Shown here: in pieces, positions 10,582 through 23,010 of the stretch
Position numbering within the stretch: the first letter of the stretch is position 1
How the letters are laid out: every line of letters starts with the position of its first letter
From: Micropterus salmoides
Taxonomy: Eukaryota > Chordata > Actinopteri > Centrarchiformes > Centrarchidae
DNA: 64,000 nucleotides
Direction: 5' to 3'
Assembly (NCBI RefSeq): GCF_014851395.1
Contig: NW_024040707.1
Location: forward strand, 18,904,457-18,968,456
The notes under the pieces: generated by a model
The model's input: the letters and a program-made list of their open reading frames with translations, nothing else
Database searches by the model: none
Told to the model about the DNA's origin: nothing
Program-made: the position numbers and the translations under genes

Positions 10582-13168
10582 TTATGCTTGAATGGTGCTC
10601 TTAGCACTGAAGGCCATGTAGTAAACCAGGATACCAATGAGGGCAGCCACCACCTCAGTAGATACCCATGGGCCATTCCAAGCACCCTTTAGAGATAAGA
10701 AAAAGAAAAGAGATCATCACAGGTTTACAGAGGAAGAGAACAAATGATGACCAACTACACATTCCACTTCCACCTGCTTCTAGGAACACTCTGAGGCTGA
10801 AAGCAATGTCGGGGAATGCTCAGATTGGACCTCATATCTTAAAGAACCCAAGAACTAATCTGTCACTTTAAAGTATGATGTTATTCTTAATGCAAACACC
10901 CACCCTTGTCTCACTAAGCTACAACTGAATTACTGAGCATTTGCGAGCTTCATAAAATGTGTTTTTCATGAATGGAGGGATTCCAGCTGTGAATCCCCTA
11001 CCAATAAAATCAAAATGGCAGCTGACATAAGTTATTCGATCCTTGCTTACAGTCTGTGGAACAGCTCTAGGGTTTGTCTCTACAGTCAAATACAATAGAA
11101 ATCCTGTAGTATTAAGGAAGTGAACCCTACAAAAACGACGCAATAACTGATATTTTTTGTCCTCTTGAAGGAAGCGGAAAACAGCTGTAAACACAGCACT
11201 GACATATTACTACCTTACCAATTTTCACATCCAGGAGATACGGAGCAACATTAGCATTTATTGGAAGTTGCGTTTCTAGCTGCCTAGTGAATTCAAGTCC
11301 AGCATTCACTCCCTTTTTAGTTCTGTTCTAACTCACTAATTTTGTAAAATCTGTTCAACCAAAACAAAGAACTGAAAGATGCTACAAGGCTTTATATATA
11401 GCTGAGAGGAACTGATAATACTCGTCATTTGATTCAATGTTAATATAAAAATATTGATTTTAGCTGCTTTAATCCAATTTACACAATTCTACAAGGCTAA
11501 TGGGACCATGATAGTGACTGTATTCATGGGTTTAATCTGATGTCTATAGGAGACTCACCCTGTGGTCAATGTTGACAGAGAAGAGAGGCTCAATGGCATT
11601 GACATCTTCATTGTTTCTCTGGGCCTGGGACAAAGGAGATTCACACACACACACACACACACACACAGAATTCTAATTAAACAACCTTTCCTTAAAGAGA
11701 AAGCACAATGCGAAACAAGCAGAGCTCACTCGTAGCAACTATGCATCAAACACGAACCTTGCGCAGTGAACTGTAGGACTCCTCATCAAAGAATTTGACC
11801 TGATATGTTCCAGAGCTGGCCTGTTTGTGAGGAAGACTCCAGGACACCTGAGGAAAGAAATCACATGCCAATCAAAGCGGCTGTGTAGTGTGTTTAAGGG
11901 CTGCTGAGGAACGGATTAAGGCTGGGCATTGCTCAAAATGAAGGAGAAAAGCCTGCTGTAATAGTGAGCGGTGAGATGTGATGAATCGTTGAAATAGGGC
12001 TAACTGTGCACACTTTTGGGCAGTTTCTCGTCAAAGCCATTCGCAGTGTTGCACTTGTTTGTACAGGCAAAAAGTGACGTGAAAAAGAGACCTTGCGAGA
12101 GAAGTTCAAATCCTGCCTACCTTTACACCTCCACGCAAATGGCCATTCACTGTGTGTAGCAGTATGGTCTGGTCAGATTGCCAAATATTGGCAAGTGACA
12201 AATATCACATCACGGCTCAGGCATTACAATAAATTTGCTCAATGATAAGCTCTAGGTTTTCAGAGATTGTTCATCTGTGGAGTGACAATAACCCTTGAGG
12301 CTATTTTATTAAGTTTTAAGTTAGACAAATGAACCAACTGGTCAAAGACCTCTTATGACTTATAATCACCTAGGAATGACTTAATCTGAGGACAAGCTCC
12401 GGGCATTTTTTGTAGTTAAGGGTAAGAGGTCCAGGGTGGTTAGGAATAAGAATAGGAGAACTGAGATTTCCCAACCATTCTGGCTATATGATCCACCTTC
12501 TTCAGTGTCACTATCTTGTGTACTAATCATAAACACTACCAAATAAAATACAGTGAGGGAGTAAATGCCTTAAGCAGTACATATAAACATGAAGCCACTA
12601 CCATACCTGGTACTTGCCAACATCCTGGCCTCTAGTCACAGGGAACTGTCTTCCGTTGACATCAGCATACAGAGTCACACTCTGGTGAGGACAGAAATGA
12701 TCATCGACGAGTCAATCACCCGATAACATCAATATACTGTAATCATACTGTCTGTTGGAAGTGTTAGAGGTGGACTGTTACCTGTGCTCCGTTGGCACAG
12801 GCCAGGCTGAGTTCAACGATGAAGACAGACTCGGAGGAGATGACGGCGTCAGAGGTGGTGTAGGCCGACGGAGTGATCACTGGGTCTGTGCAGCTCTCCC
12901 CTGTCACCACAGAGTGCACAGCTGAGGTTAGACAAAATCTTGTAACAACAATGCGTCATCTGCACAGTATTATCAATTCATACATATATCACCAAGACTC
13001 ATATCCCACCTAATTTAGATGACAAATGGAAGTGATCTGATGAACTAGCTAACAGTTACTAGCTAAGGCTGGTTAAGTTAGCATTAAGAGCTAATTAACG
13101 CCTCTCCACCTCGCTGACTTACCCAAGCAGGCCACCAGCAGAGCGAGGAAGACGGCTATCCGAATCAT
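10582..13168 (-). CDS. ssr4: Translocon-associated protein subunit delta (SSR4/TRAP-delta)
   Basis: ER membrane subunit of the TRAP complex, which sits at the Sec61 translocon and assists insertion and N-glycosylation of secretory proteins. Six coding exons: 13123-13168, 12782-12921, 12607-12681, 11758-11847, 11559-11624 and 10582-10686. They join to 173 residues, the same length as human SSR4. Residues 1 to about 22 form a signal peptide (MIRIAVFLALLVACL). C26 and C57 match the luminal disulfide pair, the beta-sandwich includes VTRGQDVGKYQ and FFDEESY, and a single membrane span lies near residues 148-168 before the short tail AFSAKSTIQA. The first ATG was chosen because it opens the signal peptide. 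SSR4 lies near AVPR2 and ARHGAP4 in human Xq28. TGACGT-type elements upstream suggest control by the unfolded-protein response. Complete and intact. Confidence 0.97.
11643..11667. repeat. (CA)n microsatellite upstream of an ssr4 acceptor
   Basis: On the ssr4 transcript this reads as a UG repeat about 20-45 bases upstream of the exon 5 acceptor, separated from it by a short pyrimidine tract. Confidence 0.85.
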
Positions 13169-13306
13169 TGTGGTGCCTAAGAGGTTTGTCTGGGAAGTTT
13201 TGTGTTGTTGCTGAGGTCTGAGAACTGCACTGCTCCTTTCACACCGACTCAATGGAAGAAGTCCACCTCAGCTCACCGCTGCAACGCCTCTGCGGCTGCG
13301 CAGGAA

Positions 13307-13312
13307 TGACGT
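13307..13312. promoter_or_regulatory. TGACGT (CRE/ATF-type) element in ssr4 promoter
   Basis: TGACGT core about 140 bases upstream of the ssr4 ATG, in a CpG-containing stretch. It may bind CREB/ATF-family factors; this is inferred from the motif only. Confidence 0.4.
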
Positions 13313-13330
13313 AGGCTCTTGCGCCGCAAG

Positions 13331-13342
13331 GCATTTTGGGAA
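13331..13342 (-). promoter_or_regulatory. ZNF143-like motif in ssr4 promoter
   Basis: On the minus strand this reads TTCCCAAAATGC, close to the core of the ZNF143/THAP11 site (TTCCCAGAATGC), which is typical of housekeeping promoters. Confidence 0.35.
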
Positions 13343-13355
13343 CTTACTCTGTCGA

Positions 13356-13362
13356 CACGTCA
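13356..13362 (-). promoter_or_regulatory. TGACGTG (UPRE/XBP1-type) element upstream of ssr4
   Basis: The minus strand reads GATGACGTGTCG, containing the UPRE core TGACGTG bound by XBP1/ATF6. SSR-family genes are reported targets of the unfolded-protein response, so the position about 190 bases upstream of the ATG makes sense. An inverted CCAAT box lies at 13386-13390. Confidence 0.45.
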
Positions 13363-15449
13363 TCTGAATCAGAACAGAAGGTGGCCATTGGGTTTATCAA
13401 AATTTCTGATGAATGTCGATGTTTAATAATTTGAACTACTTATATAAACCTATGGTTATAACACACCTGATTTGCCTAAAATATTAAACAATTTTTTGGT
13501 CTGAGTGACTAAGTACATTACGAAAGTAACAGTTACTGTAATAAAGAATACTTTATTGGTACTTTTAGCCTACTTTACATGAGAGTTACATCATTGTATG
13601 CTACTTTTCTTTTCGAATCCACCGTATTTTAAATACAGTAGCAGTTCAAAGGGCAACAAAACCCTTCACATAGGCCTACTCTGTACTCTACATCCTCCAG
13701 GTTCTCATTCCTGTCCAGAAGGTGGACAACAGACCATAGCCTATGTGTTTTCATTCAGTCTCAGTTTATAAGAATGTCTGTTCATATAAGGACAAAAGTC
13801 TAATTTGATTTATTAAAGGAATATGTCATGTATGATATTTTATACAAGCTAATTTTTGTCCTCAGTAAGTAATCAATATCTGTTAATTAATTAATATGAT
13901 TTCTTATGCCCAATTCAATCAATATTACTTCTTAACCTCATTTTATGCAATTATTTTAATTCTTGCTATCACTGTATTTGTTTACCCTCAGAAACTGATG
14001 ATGTGGTAGCACCCAAATTTGATGCGTTACCACTTTTTTCTGTTAATAATGTTCAAATTTGCATTGTTAACAGGGTGTTTTATGCTGTTTTAAGACATTC
14101 ACATTTGTTGTCTCTTTATAAATCCATGGTCCAAAATTTTTTATTTGTGCTGCAAGGAGCAAGCCTTCACAAAAGTCTTTAACTGGCCTATGATTGAACC
14201 GCACCTGATTTGTGGATCGGATATCCGATTTTCATCGGACGCTGCAGCTGATTAGACTGGTCTGCTACATTTATCTGACAATCATACAATTTACTGCAGA
14301 TTTCTGATTTTATATTCATTTAAAACATGACACACTGCCCAACAACAGTACATAAAATATTCAACTAGCTAAAACATTAGAATGCTTAGTTTTAATTAAG
14401 TAATTAGTAATAATAACCCTATATGATAATATAACAGTGTCTGATGAGTAGTTTACTTTTATACTTTAATTTGAGAACATTTGGCTGATAAAACCACTGT
14501 ACTACATCCTTGTGTTTTAAAGACGTAAAGATAATTATATTAAAAGCTTATCTATACTACTATAATAATTACTGGCAAATTGCACATGTATTAATGTGAA
14601 TTTAACAAAGCCTTTAATCTTGTTCAAATCATAACCAGAAAATATCTCAACAATTTTTACCTCAAGCAATCAAAAATGTGGGTCTTCCTTCTGGCATTTT
14701 CGTTACAAGACAAAATAGTTGTTGTAGTTCTTACATTCAAATAATTCAGCTTTAATAAATATTTGCACCATTTTATTTATTCATTTTTATCTGGAAGGTT
14801 TTCCGTGCCTAAATGTGTAGCTACTGGCTGAGAGACTCTGTTTAAAAAGGAAAATGCGTCCTTAAGAACACAGGAAGCTGTCAAACTGCCTCCCATGTCA
14901 ATAGACCTTTTTCACAGAAGACATTTTGACATGCCAAAGCAGCAAAAGTTATTACTGACAATAAAAAATAATGGATTCATTCCATTTAGGTGCTCCAGGT
15001 TCAAACAAGGCCTGTCACTGTGCATGCTGACTCATTTTGAAGGGTTACTGACACTGAAATGGAAAAGAGCTACCATTAATTAGATATAATTAGTTACAGT
15101 TGTGTTTTTCCTGCCATGGAAGTCAAAATTTCAGTTGTAAGAAAGGTCTGTTGCTAAACTGTGTTGATTTCTTAGTCCTATATGCTTTTTATCGTTTTTG
15201 TAATGCATAGTATGGTTTGATTTTAATCATTTGGTGACCATAATAAAGCCATTTCTAAAAAGCCTTTGGTTTATTTCACTCTTAATATAAACGGAAATCA
15301 TAAATATCTTAATAATTCTACTTTAACTTTTAAACCTACTCACAATAACTTATAAGGCTTAAAGTAAAGCAACAGAAAAGCAAATTATGTCCCACATTTC
15401 AGTCCTCATATTAAAACAAAATAAAAAAGCAGTTAGAATAGATAAAATA
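13363..15449. other. AT-rich intergenic stretch between ssr4 and arhgap4
   Basis: No coding exon recognised. At about 13500-13640 there are spaced GTAAC / TACTTT words resembling remnants of the fish hAT-like repeat seen better at 46.3-46.6 kb. A second dispersed repeat copy lies at about 14898-15080. Part of the 3' side may be arhgap4 3' UTR. Confidence 0.45.
14898..14970. repeat. Dispersed repeat, copy 1
   Basis: Contains CACAGAAGACATTTTGAC followed by an AGCAAAAG...TTACT pattern. This matches a second copy near 31.65 kb (CACAGCAGACATTTTGAC). Two related intergenic/intronic copies imply an interspersed element of unknown class. Confidence 0.45.
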
Positions 15450-15455
15450 TTTATT
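15450..15455 (-). terminator. Candidate poly(A) signal for arhgap4
   Basis: AATAAA on the minus strand about 550 bases past the arhgap4 stop. Another TTTATT lies near 15268, so the exact 3' end is open. Confidence 0.35.
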
Positions 15456-16005
15456 TGGCATATAGCAGAAATTTACAGACAAATCATGTGTAACCAAGTT
15501 ACAAATAATGAATATATACAATTTCCTTGCAGCTACAGTATTCACAGTTTTCTTATCAACCATGTGACTCCATTTCATTTTGTTAACAGACTTTTGATGA
15601 ATAATGATGCATGTACTGACCAAAAATCACTGAGAAGTTTGGCTTAAACTGGAAACAGTTGAATATCAACACAGACACTGATAAAGTCATTATGTGCATA
15701 ACCAGATTCAGCTGTACACAAACACATCTGTGCATTTCAAGTAATCCACAGTTTCCACATTGCAGTGAAGGTCTGCAGTAACGGCAGGGTTCTGCTAAAA
15801 CATGAACAAAAGCTTCCGAGTAGAGTGCCACCCTGTGGAAAGCAGCCCGGACCAATCATGGGGACCTCCAGAGAAGTGACTGGGTCAGTGATCTCAGTTC
15901 TCTAGAAATAGATGTGCTGAAAGCTACTGTCAGAGCACATCACCCTACACCTCAGTTTTCATTAGTATCATCTCTCTCTTTTTAGGTCATCTGATGCCAG
16001 TCCTC

Positions 16006-19000
16006 TCAGTCCAGTGGATCTGCTGCTTTGAAAAGACCTGCTCCTCTCCCCCTGCGTACATTCTGCCTCCCTTTCCTTTGGGCAACTTGGGCAGAGGGAG
16101 AGGAGGCGGTGGAGGAGGGATCCTGCACAGTTTGCCGCATGAGGAGCTCCTTGAAGACCGAGTCCATCTGGCGACAAACCTCCTGCGAGATTCAATAAAC
16201 AATGGCGATGAGAGAGAGAACAAAGACAAAGCTGTCCCTTCTGCTCGACAGGTTCTGATAATGTTCAACGTACTATTATTAATATCATTTGTAATTTGGT
16301 TCCGCTTTCTTTTATAAACGGTTTGTAAGTTATAACCAATCACTTTCTAAATTTGAATAATTAATTTACTAAATGCTCTGTAATTCAGTTTCTTAATTAA
16401 CTACTTTTGGGTGGCCAGGTTTTGAAAATTCTTTGTCTGGTGTTATCCTCCTCCAGTGTAAAATTTGATTTGTCTTTTTAGCTTTTTCGTTCATCAGGGA
16501 AATCTCTCGAAAGGATGGTTCACCCCTTTACCCTGGAAAAGTGCCAAAGAACATCTGGACCAAAATCTTAGCAACATTTAAATTACAACATTTAAAACTG
16601 ATGACTTACTAGAAAGTGATAGTCATTAATTGTGAAAGCCATTAGTTACAACTTACAAACCCTTAATAAAAAAAGGGTGCCTTGTCACATAGAGGAACCA
16701 GTAACTTAAAACAAAATGAGAAACAACACAGACCTTGTCTATGTTAACACCAAGATCCTCAGAAGATGAGTGATGCGATCTGTATGCAAAAAACATGATC
16801 AGAAAACACAGAGTAGTTATTCCTCATGAAAACAAATAGTCAGCTGCTGCAGTGGTACTTACATTCTGCACACATTGCTAGGAGAGGGGACCCGCCTTGG
16901 TTTGCACTGTGGCCCTACAGGAATCTGCAGCAAAAACTTTCCACCCGAAGAGATGCCTCCCCCTGCTGGTCCAGCTGTCAACCTGCGTTGGTCAATGGAA
17001 CCGCTGCTATTGGCTCTAGGACGTTCTGCTTTTCTCTGTGTTGCCACTGCACAGGAGCTGGTGCTGTTAAACACTGAGGATCCGGTTTCAAACTCTGCAG
17101 CAAATCACATTGATGCATTATTTTATCCTATTCAGAGACACAGTCACAGCCTTAGTGATAACCTAAGATAGGCTACACACATGAACTTACCATCTTTACC
17201 AAGGGTGTACTCTGCTTCTACATCCCCTTCTTCAGGGATAGGCTCACTGTGAAGAAAACACCCGCCAGATCATCAAATCATTCCACCATACACTGTATCC
17301 ATGTTATGTGTATGAACATCTTTTCTCTTACCAGTCATCCTGGTCCAGTGTCATGCATTTCTCATACACCGGTCCTTGTACTGTGCTCTGGCTGGGGAAG
17401 ATGCTTTCGTGCTGGAGGATGATGTTCTTCACCAGGTCGTTGATCTGAGGCTGCAGCGTGACGACATCGTCATCCTGAGACCCCCTTACTAGGCTGGGGC
17501 CAAAACACACAGCCAGGTTGTAAGGCTGCATCATGTTCTCGTCACTGTACTGAGACACACTGGAGGCAGGGAGCAGAGAAACACAACATTATAAAATGAC
17601 TGAGAAAGGGAGGCAAAAATGAAATGTTGAGGCACATAGAATACATTTCAGATTGTTTTGTATGGTCATCCCCCTCTCTTTAGTTTAGTTTGTTTCAGTT
17701 TTTTTGCACTTTACACATAATGTTCTGAGTATAAATCTTTTGTCCTTTGGCCATTTTATTTCTGTCCCCATCTCCATTATCTGCCAAGTCACTATTTAAT
17801 GTGTCATCATTTTGCTGTATTCATTAACTCATTTGGCAGACGCTTTTATCCAAAGTGACATTTGTGATTCTAAATAAAAAAATAAATAAAAAAAACCAAC
17901 AAAAAAACAGTTTTTCCCCAAATTTGTCTTTTGTAAAAACATCACGTTAAGTCACCTTCCTGTGTCTGTCTCAAAGGCAATATTAGAAGCTTCCCCTGAA
18001 AATGAGCTGAATATCAGCTAACTGGGTCCTTCCTCTTCCTTGAAAAAAACATTTTGGTTTCCTGTGAATGATTGTTTTATGCAATTCTTTTGTAGATCTA
18101 TATCCTGAAAGGGGGAAGGTGGCAATGACAGTCAAGACTCACTGATGAAGAAATGCAAAGAGGTATCTCATGACAACGATGACGGGCTCAGGGTAGGAAG
18201 AGATGACCATTTTGAGCTGAGCGGCTTTCTCCGCCTCGTTCTTTATTTCTGAGAAAAAGTGATAAAAGAAAGATAAATTGTCCACTCATTTGACATTTCA
18301 ACAAATGACCACCCTCTTACCACACACACACACACACACACACGTACGGTTATGCTCCAGGAGTTGACTGGTGCTGTTGATGGGGAAGAGGGGATTCTCC
18401 AGACTTCTGAAGTAGAGCTTCAGCACTCCAGCAACAGAGTCCAGGTCGTATCTCCGCTCAGCCAGTGGGTCCTCTCCTGCAGGGGAAGCCCACAGCACAC
18501 TGCCCAACATTATTAATGCTACACACTCAGGGGAACTCCTCTGGAAGGATAAATATGGGTCATGCCAACACACATGCACACATAAACAAAAACACACAGG
18601 CCTACCTCGTTCAAACGCATCCCTCAGGTTGTTGACCTCCATCTGAGACCCCGGCACTCTAAATATCCCTTCATGGTGGAGACCTGATGTACAGACAGAT
18701 TATCATAATTCCTCAGTGGTTAAGACTAGTGGAGACCTTTTAGATCCAAAGCAAAACTACATTTAAAGCCATTATGTGTAGAATGTTTAGGCCATTAAAG
18801 CATCTTCAAAATTATACTTCTAGCAGACGTTGTGACTGTAAATATTGGCGCAGTCTGTTTGTTGCTATCAGCCACATTCATGACAGTGTTGCCCCATCAG
18901 GTCAGTGGCAGGAGAGGAGGACACTGAAGTCTGCCACAGTGACTTTTTAATAATCACCACAGGGGGACTTAAAGTCTTACTGTCTTTTTGAAAAGAAATG

Positions 19001-22000
19001 TTAAAAATATCTTTTGCATTAGAGCAAATGTGCAGCTGCTGTTTTACTGTTCCTTCAGTTGAAGACTCACCATTGAGGTTGATAAAGCAAATGCAGCTTT
19101 GCACAACAATTGGAATCTGTTGCCCCGATGCCTGAGTGAAACAAATTTAGTGATCAGTTTCTGAAACAGAAAGTCATACATATAAATACATTACTGCTAA
19201 CTGATGTACTGGAAACAGACTAAATATATCATAAGAGAGAAATGCTGAAAGAGGAAACAGTGAAGTGGTATAATCATGATGGTAACTACCTGTATGAAGG
19301 ACAGCATGTCTCCATTGAAAAGTTTGTGGTTGTGCATAAAATTGGCACTTGAGGGATTCTTCTTGATACGCATATACTTTCCATTGTATCTGCCGAGCCA
19401 GATTGAGTCATATTGTGAAGACACAGTCAACTCCATGTTGTTACAATCAAAGAATAAGTATTCAACAATTAAACCAAGAGCTTAATGACTCCAGAAGAGA
19501 GAGCATTTATATCCGTACCTAGGCTGATCTCCATTTGATGCTTCAGCTCGATGGAAGAAAAGCACAAGAAAAAGATATAGCTTAAATGAGAACCAGCCAG
19601 ATAAATACATCAGAATAAATGAACATTTTATACATTACTTGCAGGTTTAAAAAAAAAAGAAAAAGAAATTTTAAAAAAGGAACATTTACTGGAAACCAAC
19701 AATGCACCGACTGGTTAAATTACACTGTGGCTCAGCAGTTTGGCTGATGGTATTGTTCTGTGAATAATGCAGAAGTGATACCTTTTTCCATAGCCACTTT
19801 AAGTAGGTCATGTTTGGCTTGCAGTTTAGATACAAGGGAGCTCCCTACAAGGTATTCTTTCACTCTCTGTAAAACAATTCACATGTGATTTGAGGTCATT
19901 ATCATGCTCTCACCGCTGTGGTTTTTTTCATCCACACCGTTTACCAAAACATAAATAAAATCTGTGCATCTGTGCTGACATTAGAAACAAACTCACAGTA
20001 AAGTAGAGGTTTTCTATTTCCTGCACGTTGGACCTGCGGCGGGCCACACTGGGCTTGACTGCCAGGTTCTCAGTGCTGCCGTCCTGAGACAAACTGTTGC
20101 CGGGTTCCAGGTCATCATCACCGATACTCTCCAGCAGGGAAGACTGGGATGCTGACATGCTCTTACTAGCCTGTGTGACAGTGGCAGAGATGACAATGGA
20201 ATAGTACACTTTGGCAAAACTGCATTTAATTACGGTCATTTCAATGACCGTAATTAAGATGATGAAACAGATTAAGTTGACGGCTGTGCGTGTGTGTGAG
20301 ACAATGCCTCGACACTGGTACAAATGAATATTATGGTGACAAGTCTGAGGTGAACTGACAATGTAATTGCAACTATATTGCATTCAAGTGCCTGGTGAAA
20401 ACACCAGAACAACAGAGCAAATAAGGAGGTAAATGTGATGATCAATCTTGACTTGTTGAGTAAAAATAAAATCTTTAATAAGTCACATTCTTGCTATTAA
20501 CTGGCCTGAATGGACACTGGCCAAAGTTTAAGTCATTTTAATATTTTTGTTGTTTCCCTCCTCCTCACATGTTTTACAAGCTTGCCTTCACTAACTTGCT
20601 TGAGCTCCGTTTCCTGAGTTTGACACTTTCCCCATACTTCAGTATAATAATAATAATATGGTTAAGTAAGCAGGAAACAGCTTTTATTTACAGCCTTGAA
20701 TGAACTGTGCCCCTGAGCTGTGGTGAGGTGATAGTTAGGTGTCATGTGTGTTGTACTGTACCTCCTCCATTTCCTGGGAGACAGCTTTCAGTCGGGTTTG
20801 TATCTGTTTGAATCTGGTGTCCAGATCACATCTTACTTCACACTCTGCACTGACCTCGGAGACCTGACAGACATGAGAGAGTCTATAGTTGAAGCTGAAT
20901 AATCCACTGAATGAACACACACACACATCCACACACACACACACACACACACACACCCACACACACCCACCCACCTGGTCTCCATCGTGGGGCTGATAGG
21001 GGAAGTGAAGGGGCATACAGAAGGTGTTATAGTGATCCTTCAGGAGGGTGTCTCTGTCCTGGCTCTGGTCCAGTCCAGACACGGTGCCTTGAAGCTGCTG
21101 CAGCCCTGTGCTCAGGTTCTGCTGGGTCTGCCACCGAGTGGACAGGTAGGCCTGCATCACCCGGCCCAAAGAGAGGTGGTACCCTACATCTGCACACTGA
21201 GGGAGACAATATCACCTGTATATAATTTGTGTACTCTTAGATCAAGGTGACTTCCTTAAACATTATGATAACTCTGACAAAATAGCTCTAATGTTTTGAT
21301 GTTTTAAAAGATTAATGACTGACCCAATGGGTCATGGTAGTAGGAAGGTATTAGTAGGCCAGAACTAAAATAAATAAAAAATAAAAAAAACTGATGAATC
21401 TCATTCCCGATTGGTCCACGTGGTCTGAATGGCCCCAGAAGTTGCCTTGTGTAATACAAAGTGTTTGTATATGTTGAAAGGAAATGACAGCACACACAGT
21501 GTGAGCTGATGCACTCACATCTATGAGAGTAGAGATGTCTTGGAGGTAGTACTTCTCCATGGAGGCATTGGCTGCAGCCAAGTTTAGGAGGTAATCGTTT
21601 CGGGCTTTGCTGCACTTCAGGTAGATGTCTTGGACTTTACTTTGTCTCTATGGCACATGATCAATTATCAGTAAGAGGTGAAATAGACATATATAGACAT
21701 GTATGTTCACAATACTACATAAAAGATGATTTACTTTTTCTATCAACCTCTCCAGTTTTTTAGCAGCACTCTGCTTCTGCTTTTCCTCCTGTTTCTCTGC
21801 CTCCTTCAGCTTCCCCTCTGCACTCACGTAGTCTGAGTGGTACTGGTAGTATGTCCGCCATGCCTGCGCACAAAAAGATAAAGCAATGTTTTCCTTTTGT
21901 TTGTTTTTGGAAACGGAAAATGTTTTTTGGGTTGTTGGTTTCTCACTTACGGTCTGCAGCTCTGTGGTAACCTTGAGTAGTCCATCTTGTAGCTGAATAC

Positions 22001-22987
22001 AGATGTCTTTACTCTGGAAACACAGCGCAGAGACAAAATACCACAAAGTGAAATGGCATAATACGGAAGGAACACAGTGAGCCACAACATTTTTTTTATG
22101 TCAAGAGTTACAGAGAAATACAGGGGTGAAGATCAGAAAAGGAAAGTAGCAGCAATGCGATAGTCGGGTAAATTGCACTATACAGGTGCAGACTTGTCCC
22201 TAAGGCGTACTAAAAGACTATGCTTGTGTTTGGTGGATGCCAATGCTCTGCAGTACCTTCTTGGCAAGGCGTTGTGTGTACTCCAGGCAGTGTGTGAGGG
22301 GCTGGATGAGGACGTTGTTGCAGCCCTCACTAAATCTATTGTGGTCCCTACTTTCTTCACGGGTCTGGGACAGCAGAGCTAACCAGACCTGGGCCACAGA
22401 GTGACTACTGGGCTCCTTCCTGAGTATATGGAAAGAAGGGAAGGAACAAAAAATGTGTAAGATACAGTCAGGTGTGCCTCACAACAGCGTCCTCAAATGA
22501 ACTGCGAGTTAGTACATAATGTGCACTGTCAAAGGCAGGACCGGCTTTACCTCTTGATCCTGGAAGAGAACCTTTCAGCGAGTTTGTCAAGGGAGCGGGA
22601 GTACTCGCTTTCAATCTCACCCCGTCGTCGCAGGTAGTCTGTCAGGTCCTGCAACTGCTGGCTCTTCTGCTCAAGTTGCAGGTCCAACACCTTCAGCTGG
22701 TCTACAAGCTGGCAACGCACCTCTGAAGGGGAGAAAAAAATAACAGACAAGGCAAAGAGAAAGAAACACAAGAGATGTGACTTATTCTGAAAGTCTTGTG
22801 GTGGGTGAGTAACGGATTTCACGTCCCCCCTCACAAAACACATGTTGATCACTGTCAAGATGGGGTATGATAAAGAGTGAACGGTTGTTAGAACCTGGTA
22901 GATGAAAGTAATAATTTTACCTTTGATTTGGGTGTCATAGTCCACCATAGCAATCTTCTCCTTCCGGAGTTTTACATGGGAAGTCAT
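16006..22987 (-). CDS. arhgap4: Rho GTPase-activating protein 4 (F-BAR + RhoGAP), SH3 domain absent
   Basis: srGAP-family protein: the F-BAR region bends membrane and the RhoGAP domain stimulates GTP hydrolysis by Rho-family GTPases. Twenty-one coding exons: 22921-22987, 22551-22722, 22257-22419, 21951-22013, 21735-21863, 21519-21647, 20975-21196, 20762-20863, 19997-20170, 19782-19866, 19519-19546, 19290-19389, 19071-19131, 18606-18683, 18348-18476, 18143-18248, 17332-17559, 17191-17246, 16863-17046, 16734-16779 and 16006-16182. The phases close exactly to 832 residues (human about 946). F-BAR spans roughly residues 1-300 (EIESEYSRSLDKLAERFSSR). RhoGAP spans about 475-690, with the arginine finger R507 in EGIFRVPG and YSDENMMQPYNLAVCFGPSL. 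After GPVYEKCM the family's SH3 should follow, but an acidic stretch leads straight into a Ser/Gly/Pro-rich tail that ends with the conserved MDSVFKELL. The introns there are too short to hide an SH3. The next gene upstream is naa10, as in human. Confidence 0.95.
18321..18347. repeat. (CA)n tract directly after an arhgap4 splice donor
   Basis: On the arhgap4 transcript the donor runs straight into the repeat (GTACGTGTGTGTG...), so the 5' splice site is continuous with a UG tract. Confidence 0.85.
19519..19546 (-). other. arhgap4: 28-nt microexon of arhgap4
   Basis: Encodes EASNGDQP between the F-BAR and GAP parts, with an AG acceptor and a GTACGG donor. Inclusion is needed to keep the downstream frame in the assembled model, since 28 is not a multiple of three. 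Confidence 0.65.
20918..20966. repeat. Imperfect (CA)n tract beside an arhgap4 splice donor
   Basis: AC repeats with CCC interruptions immediately below the donor of exon 20975-21196. The transcript reads GTGGGTGGGTGTGTG and onward. Confidence 0.85.
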
Positions 22988-23010
22988 TGTTGCTCCAACT
23001 GGGTGGAATT
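22988..23010 (-). other. arhgap4: arhgap4 5' UTR part of first coding exon
   Basis: A TTTTATCCAG acceptor ends at 23011, leaving 23 untranslated bases before the ATG at 22987, so at least one non-coding exon lies upstream. Confidence 0.55.

Noticed and set aside
16875..17171. 98-codon open frame on the plus strand
   Set aside because: Antisense shadow of the arhgap4 exon 16863-17046.
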